Assembly (NCBI GenBank): GCA_003573635.1
Contig: QUTJ01031209.1
Span: 1-10,373, forward strand
Source of the DNA: Goniomonas avonlea
Lineage: Eukaryota; Cryptophyceae; Goniomonadida; Goniomonadaceae
Direction: 5' to 3'
DNA length: 10,373 bases
The notes beneath the pieces were generated by a model. That model saw only the letters and a list, made by a program, of their open reading frames with translations, had not been told where the DNA came from and did not search any database. Below, one piece after another: positions 8,801-10,373 of this stretch (positions are counted from its first letter, which is position 1; every line of letters starts with the position of its first letter). The position numbers were made by a program, and so were the translations under genes.

Positions 8801-9894
8801 AGGTGCAGCACATCGGCGGCAGCCCGCAGCAGCAGTTCGTCTCGCCCGAGGGCCTCTCGGCCGCTGGCAGCACTGTGACGGCCAACGCAACAACAGCCAC
8901 CGTCGGCGTGCCCTTTACTCTCAGCGTGCAAGAGAGGTGCATGCGGTTTTCCTGCGGAGTGTTGTTGGTTCGTGTCGCTGTGCGTTACAAGCATCCCATT
9001 CCCCCTCCACCGTTGGATGCTGCTTTCGCTCCCTCGGAACTGATGACGCCTTATCCTTTGGTAGTGACGCCTTCGTGTCTCCGATCCTTCCCGTTTAAAC
9101 AAGTCTGTCCCGGCTTACCTTTTGTTATCCGCCACAAGCTCCTTACTACATTTTGCAGAGACAAGTACGGCAACGCCCTCGCGCTCCCTACTCACACGGA
9201 GTTTGTGCTGGTGCCCTCGCTGCAGTCGTCAGGCACGCATCACGCCACGGCGACGACGTCCATTGCCCGAGTCGGCGGCGGTCAGTACATCGCGCAGCTC
9301 TCCACGCACACTGCCGGCCACTGGCATGTTCTCGTCTCCCTCCACTCCTTGCCAGTTGGAGATGTTGTAGTGATTGCTGTCTCGCCGAGTCACGTGTCTG
9401 CTCCACACTGCGAGGCACACGGACACACAAAACGGGCCGGGGTAGCAGGTCGCCCGTCCTCCTTCACCATCCTTGCCAAGGACGAGTTTGGTAATCTCCA
9501 AACCACCACCACTGACGTCTTCTCTGTCTCGTTTCTGCCATTGAACGGCACCACTGCTACCACAGCTCTCGTGGCGCCGCGCACCGAGAAGGGGGAGACC
9601 AAGGCTGGCGAGTACACGGCCCAGTTCACGCTGCCTGTGCAGTCAGCGGGTCACCTCACGGTGGCTGTAACTCTCGGCGCTGCTTACATCAAGGACTCGC
9701 CCTTCAACGCACACTACGTGCTGCAGGCCGGCGTGCCCTACCCTCCCAACTCCCGCATCGTGTCCGAGCCGGAGGACTATGCCGGCGAAGTCGCAGGCAC
9801 CGCTGTCTTCTTCGACGTCCAACTGCGCGATGAGCAAGGCACGTCTGACCAAGCCCAAGACGAGAGTGGAAGAGAGAGATGGGGTGAAAGATAG
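652..9894 (+). CDS. Large secreted or surface multidomain protein with mucin-like regions, FN3-like domain and 13-14 filamin-type Ig repeats (eight exons, 3' end uncertain)
   Basis: Model: join(652-2813, 3216-3848, 4215-5076, 5188-5529, 5694-8240, 8353-8458, 8675-8936, 9159-9894). All seven junctions keep frame (phases 2, 2, 0, 0, 0, 1, 2) and each restores a continuous domain, which is the main evidence for the gene. The product is 2549 residues if read to the TAG at 9892. Order by approximate residue: signal peptide 1-21; Ser/Thr/Pro-rich region 24-257 with a 93-residue duplication; Cys-bearing module 258-583; N/T/P-rich linker 584-647; second module 649-931; FN3-like domain 968-1085; filamin-type repeats from about 1091 to 2532. 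The signal peptide and dense glycosylation motifs place the protein outside the cell or on its surface. No transmembrane segment or GPI signal is visible, but the C terminus breaks off in repeat 14, so an anchor could lie downstream. Filamin repeats are Ig-fold protein-binding modules; adhesion or matrix function is inference. I do not recognise a named gene. Confidence 0.85.
721..1245 (+). repeat. In-frame tandem duplication, period 279 bases (93 codons)
   Basis: Bases 721-999 and 1000 to about 1245 are two copies of one unit; the second is incomplete and diverges after the last shared block. The blocks beginning TTGACCACGCC (721 and 1000) and GACTGCCAC (942 and 1221) are both exactly 279 bases apart. 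In the first 60 bases I count 54 matches. A period divisible by three and this high identity point to a fairly recent duplication that kept the reading frame. Confidence 0.9.
721..1422 (+). other. Ser/Thr/Pro-rich mucin-like region
   Basis: Residues 24-257 are dominated by Thr, Ser, Pro, Ala and Val with no Cys, typical of an extended O-glycosylated stalk. A short motif like ETAT(D/E)L recurs several times (for example PLETATD, LGTATELS, PLETATELP and PETATDQL), so the region has a fine repeat inside the larger duplication. It sits directly after the signal peptide, so it would form a glycan-coated N-terminal arm. Confidence 0.75.
1423..2400 (+). other. Unrecognised Cys-bearing extracellular module (A)
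   Basis: Residues about 258-583, opening with a Cys-Pro-Trp motif and ending with a Cys-Cys pair (VYVCCG). About nine Cys are spread through it, mostly in the C-terminal half, consistent with disulphides. Alternating hydrophobic stretches suggest a beta-rich fold. I recognise no family. Segments near the C-terminal part (GTGVISGVRLWY; SASFVLGS followed by MVVLRKVYV) have weak counterparts in module B. The stretch 1531-1620 is much more AT-rich than the rest. Confidence 0.45.
2401..2592 (+). other. Thr/Pro/Asn-rich glycosylated linker
   Basis: Residues 584-647: a Pro-Thr run (TTPPPTTPTTTT), then five N-glycosylation sequons packed together (NVT, NSS, NSS, NFT, NTT), then another Thr/Pro run. 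This is a second mucin-like spacer, separating the two unrecognised modules. The lack of Cys and of hydrophobic residues marks it as disordered. Confidence 0.75.
2814..3215 (+). other. Intron 1 (phase 2, 402 bases; boundaries ambiguous)
   Basis: Chosen ends are CAG|GTTGGT and CCGGCAG|G, which join as ...RLATRVDLDSTG. An alternative pair, GTGCAT donor at 2818 and GCGCAG acceptor ending at 3186, also keeps frame (phase 0) and adds eleven residues. The alternative donor matches the hexamer used by intron 7, while the extra 29 bases at the 3' side are T-rich like the intron. The intron is G/T-rich and poor in A and C, giving a misleading long open frame on the minus strand (2644-3621). Confidence 0.6.
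3216..3848 (+). CDS. Exon 2: most of unrecognised module B
   Basis: Encodes about residues 721-931. The frame is open upstream into intron 1, so the open frame alone does not fix the 5' edge; the junction phase does. The donor is CTCG|GTGAGC at 3848/3849, followed at once by an in-frame TGA inside the intron. Confidence 0.75.
3849..4214 (+). other. Intron 2 (phase 2, 366 bases) with a minisatellite
   Basis: GTGAGC donor and TTTCCAG acceptor; a TTGAC-type branch site lies at about 4196-4200. Joining gives ...YTRARIAVVQGL. The 5' part is rich in GTGC alternation, and the 3' two thirds is a tandem repeat running up to the acceptor. Long open frames on the minus strand across it are translations of the repeat. 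Confidence 0.8.
3973..4211. repeat. Intronic minisatellite, 43-base units with 55-base end units
   Basis: Unit starts at 3973, 4028, 4071, 4114 and 4157. The three middle units are 43 bases each and nearly identical, differing by a C for G at 4116. The first and last units are 55 bases because of a 12-base insertion (near ACGCCCGCTTGA or ACACCCGCTTGA). The last unit ends in the pyrimidine stretch before the intron's CAG, so the array reaches the 3' splice site. With no spacers it is not a CRISPR array. Confidence 0.9.
4215..5076 (+). CDS. Exon 3: FN3-like domain and filamin repeat 1
   Basis: Encodes about residues 932-1219. The frame ends at AAG|GTACAC; the acceptor end is set by phase match with exon 2. 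It carries the FN3-like domain (4321-4674) and then the first filamin-type repeat, whose RDxxGN motif is degenerate (IDRFGA). The exon breaks just after the start of repeat 2 (AGTSRK), six residues before its Asp. Confidence 0.85.
4321..4674 (+). other. Fibronectin type III-like domain
   Basis: Residues about 968-1085 show the FN3 pattern: a Pro near the start, IRLRWEGP (B-strand Trp followed by Pro), VERYTISYA (C-strand Tyr), and LIRGLPSAFRIVVTNTQ, matching the L..L....Y.F.V.A.N pattern, with Phe for the usual Tyr. An insertion of about 20 residues sits between the Trp and the Tyr strands. FN3 domains are common in extracellular adhesion proteins. The call rests on motif reading only. Confidence 0.65.
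5077..5187 (+). other. Intron 3 (phase 0, 111 bases)
   Basis: AAG|GTACAC donor and CGGACAG acceptor, with a CTTAC branch candidate at 5168-5172. It contains an in-frame TAG at 5101-5103. Removal joins GTSRK to VRASPADMYGN and restores filamin repeat 2. Confidence 0.85.
5188..5529 (+). CDS. Exon 4: exactly one filamin-repeat period (114 codons)
   Basis: 342 bases bounded by phase-0 introns at the same place in consecutive repeats, each exactly six residues before the motif Asp. It therefore encodes one circularly shifted filamin unit: most of repeat 2 and the opening of repeat 3. A symmetric 0-0 exon of this kind can be duplicated or lost without frame change. Confidence 0.85.
5530..5693 (+). 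other. Intron 4 (phase 0, 164 bases)
   Basis: CGG|GTGCGA donor and GACACAG acceptor; CTGAC branch candidates lie at 5668-5672 and 5678-5682. Splicing gives SDLRLSLRTRDKYGN, an intact filamin anchor. The middle holds three degenerate copies of a CCCAAGTTTTCCC-like motif at about 27-29 base spacing. The frame upstream is open to a stop at 5584-5586. Confidence 0.8.
5694..8240 (+). CDS. Exon 5: filamin repeats 3 to 10 and the start of 11
   Basis: The largest uninterrupted coding stretch, 2547 bases or 849 codons (residues about 1334-2182). It carries anchor motifs at 5712, 6027, 6321, 6633, 6954, 7296, 7614 and 7950. An apparent TTG start at 5700 is not a translation start: the frame is reached by splicing. 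Repeat 9 has an unusual Gly/Cys-rich insertion (VVGGGCGGGPRSSCSP) which could form a loop disulphide. Confidence 0.9.
8241..8352 (+). other. Intron 5 (phase 0, 112 bases)
   Basis: ACG|GTACGC donor and GTCGCAG acceptor with a CTAAT branch site at 8333-8337 and a T-rich tract after it. It joins AHAT to VGQEVSATVVTRDRFGN, completing repeat 11. The intron lies twelve residues before the motif Asp, not six as in introns 3 and 4. Confidence 0.85.
8353..8458 (+). CDS. Exon 6: opening strands of filamin repeat 11
   Basis: A 106-base exon from VGQEVSATVVTRDRFGN to SAQLT plus one base of the next Gly codon. The frame is confirmed by matching phase 1 at the next junction (LTGLNGVSVAS). Confidence 0.8.
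8459..8674 (+). other. Intron 6 (phase 1, 216 bases) with an alternating purine-pyrimidine donor
   Basis: CACAG|GTGTGT donor and TGTGCAG acceptor with a CTGAC branch candidate at 8663-8667. The first 34 bases (8459-8492) alternate purine and pyrimidine without a break. A C-run lies at 8641-8648. The frame read through it meets a TGA near 8632. Confidence 0.8.
8675..8936 (+). CDS. Exon 7: rest of filamin repeat 11 and opening of 12
   Basis: 262 bases from LNGVSVAS to VPFTLSVQER. It carries DNMDGTYTVRFTA and the closing GGSPQQQFVSPEG strands of repeat 11. A GTG near 8686 looks like an alternative start but is internal. The exon ends inside the Arg codon of the repeat 12 anchor. Confidence 0.8.
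8937..9158 (+). other. Intron 7 (phase 2, 222 bases, stop-free and in frame)
   Basis: GAG AG|GTGCAT donor and ATTTTGCAG acceptor, with a CTTAC branch candidate at 9142-9146. Removal joins VQER directly to DKYGN, giving the best filamin anchor in the protein. The intron has 74 codons and no stop in the exon frame, so an ORF caller reads 8686-9894 as one unbroken frame. The 74 residues have no filamin character and would split the RDxxGN motif. Confidence 0.85.
9159..9894 (+). CDS. Exon 8: filamin repeats 12, 13 and truncated 14 (3' end uncertain)
   Basis: Encodes repeat 12 (anchor 9160), repeat 13 (anchor 9481) and the first third of repeat 14, which ends at LRDEQG near 9840. The remaining codons to the TAG at 9892 are Asp/Glu/Arg/Ser-rich and derive from the GA-rich repeat, so they probably are not authentic coding sequence. 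A possible GC-type donor (CAAG|GCACGT, 9838/9839) would leave phase 1 and could be completed by a downstream exon supplying the expected Asn. I found no convincing acceptor in the window. Confidence 0.65.
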
Positions 9895-9959
9895 CGATGG
9901 GGAGAGAGAGCAGGCGCGTCTAGTGCCTCCGAGTCGAGCGTCGTACTAGTACTCCATAT

Positions 9960-9983
9960 GTCGTACTACTGCACTGGTACGAC
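9960..9983. repeat. Inverted repeat GTCGTAC...GTACGAC (hairpin)
   Basis: A 9-base stem (GTCGTACTA with TGGTACGAC, one G-T wobble in RNA) closes a 6-base loop CTGCAC. Part of the same motif occurs just upstream at 9940-9952 and downstream near 9990-9996, so the motif is dispersed within this flank. Confidence 0.7.
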
Positions 9984-10100
9984 ATTTTCAGTACGATGGT
10001 TCATTTTTCAAATGGGCGTAGATAGTGTTTCTTTTGGCAGATTGGTCCAGGATTGAAACCAGGGCGAGACCACAAAGGGTCCGAATTCCTCCCAAACTGG

Positions 10101-10129
10101 CCTCCGACAATTATCCTCGGACAATTATC
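10101..10129. repeat. 14-base tandem repeat (two copies)
   Basis: CCTCSGACAATTAT occurs twice in a row with one difference (C versus G at the fifth base), sharing the boundary base 10115. It lies between the two inverted repeats of this flank. Confidence 0.75.
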
Positions 10130-10144
10130 TGTTGAAAAATAACG

Positions 10145-10158
10145 TCGTACTGGTACGA
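10145..10158. repeat. Inverted repeat TCGTAC-TG-GTACGA
   Basis: Perfect 6-base arms around a 2-base spacer. The arms match the stem of the hairpin at 9960-9983, so both belong to one motif family; they bracket about 160 bases that include the 14-base tandem repeat. Confidence 0.7.
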
Positions 10159-10373
10159 TATCGTCCTCGACTAGTCACACTTTTGGAGAGTGAAAGAGAA
10201 AGAGATGGGGAGAGGGATCAGGTAATCACGCCCAAGGAAGAGAGTGGTGGGGAGAGAGCAGACGTGTCCAATCACACTTTTGGGAGCATGAGAAAGAGAG
10301 AAGGTGAAAGAGAGCGATGGGCTGTGAGTGTGTGAGAGAGCGAGAGAGACAGCAAGGCGCATCTGATCACACA

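Larger units (their letters stand above)
4690..9840 (+). other. Array of 13 filamin/ABP280-type Ig repeats plus a truncated 14th (spanning introns 3-7)
   Basis: The anchor Asp codons of successive RDxxGN-like motifs lie at 4777, 5206, 5712, 6027, 6321, 6633, 6954, 7296, 7614, 7950, 8389, 9160, 9481 and 9829. After splicing they are 98-116 residues apart, the normal filamin repeat length. Most repeats also show the upstream AG....(F/V)x(V/I) strand, a middle (G/A)xY(S/T)(L/V)xV strand and a closing GSP(F/V)xVxVxP strand. Repeats 1, 6, 9 and 10 have altered anchors (DRFGA, DSLGF, DDFYN, DGSGA). Repeat 14 stops straight after RDEQG. No actin-binding CH domains are seen, unlike true filamins. Confidence 0.85.
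9864..10363. repeat. GA-rich direct repeats flanking a non-coding core
   Basis: Similar blocks recur: 9864-9884 and 10188-10210 (GAGTGRAAGAGA...GATGGGG), 9883-9921 and 10303-10363 (GGTGAAAGAKAGCGATGGG ... GCAGGCGCGTCT-like), and TCACACTTTTGG at 10175 and 10272, 97 bases apart. Together they look like a complex dispersed repeat or a decayed mobile element bordering the gene. Nothing coding is supported here. Confidence 0.6.
9895..10373. other. 3' flank without a supported gene
   Basis: About 480 bases with repeats, two inverted repeats and mixed composition: the middle (9940-10140) is more AT-rich than the gene. No polyadenylation signal AATAAA, RNA gene or recognisable protein is seen. It may be intron sequence of the same gene, an inserted repeat, or intergenic DNA. 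Confidence 0.5.

Noticed and set aside
10041-10120. tRNA-like B-box (reverse complement GGTTTCAATCC near 10053-10063) suggesting a tRNA-derived SINE on the minus strand
   Set aside because: Two of eleven positions differ from the consensus, the candidate A-box is poor and no cloverleaf can be drawn; the evidence is too weak for a feature.
10217-10335. Downstream exon completing filamin repeat 14 via CAG|GTAAT near 10220
   Set aside because: It would supply the expected Gly-Asn, but the following codons are GA-repeat derived, charged and without any filamin strand pattern.

Overview
The window is eukaryotic. It holds seven inferred spliceosomal introns with GT..AG ends, and most have a CTNAY-like branch site about 8 to 22 bases before the acceptor. 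I see no bacterial operon, RBS or Rho-independent terminator. Exons are GC-rich, and introns and flanks carry GT/GC and GA/CT simple repeats. This suits a free-living protist, perhaps a choanoflagellate or another relative of animals and fungi, but the sequence alone does not fix the lineage.

Layout: bases 1-651 are a repeat-rich upstream region with a (GA)n tract, a 12-base palindrome beside a G/T-rich run, a 72-base pyrimidine tract and a short uORF just before the start codon. One large plus-strand gene then fills 652 to about 9894. I reconstruct it as eight exons: 652-2813, 3216-3848, 4215-5076, 5188-5529, 5694-8240, 8353-8458, 8675-8936 and 9159-~9894. Splice phases match at every junction. 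Read to the first stop at 9892-9894, this gives 2549 residues. The true 3' end is uncertain because the last domain is cut off just before low-complexity DNA.

Predicted protein, N to C: signal peptide; Ser/Thr/Pro-rich mucin-like region with a recent 93-codon tandem duplication; an unrecognised Cys-bearing module; a Thr/Pro/Asn-rich linker with five N-glycosylation sequons in a row; a second unrecognised module with weak local resemblance to the first; a fibronectin type III-like domain; then 13 filamin/ABP280-type Ig repeats and the start of a 14th. The repeats recur every 98-116 residues and are anchored on RDxxGN-like motifs. This is a secreted or surface protein built from a domain best known in the cytosolic actin cross-linker filamin, so a cell-surface, matrix or adhesion role is the natural inference.

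Bases 9895-10373 hold GA-rich direct repeats, two GTCGTAC/GTACGAC inverted repeats and a 14-base tandem repeat, with no supported gene. The points most worth a second look are the extracellular filamin architecture, the paired unrecognised modules, introns at matching positions in successive filamin repeats, a stop-free in-frame intron, a 43-base minisatellite leading into a 3' splice site, and an AT-rich island inside the GC-rich first exon.
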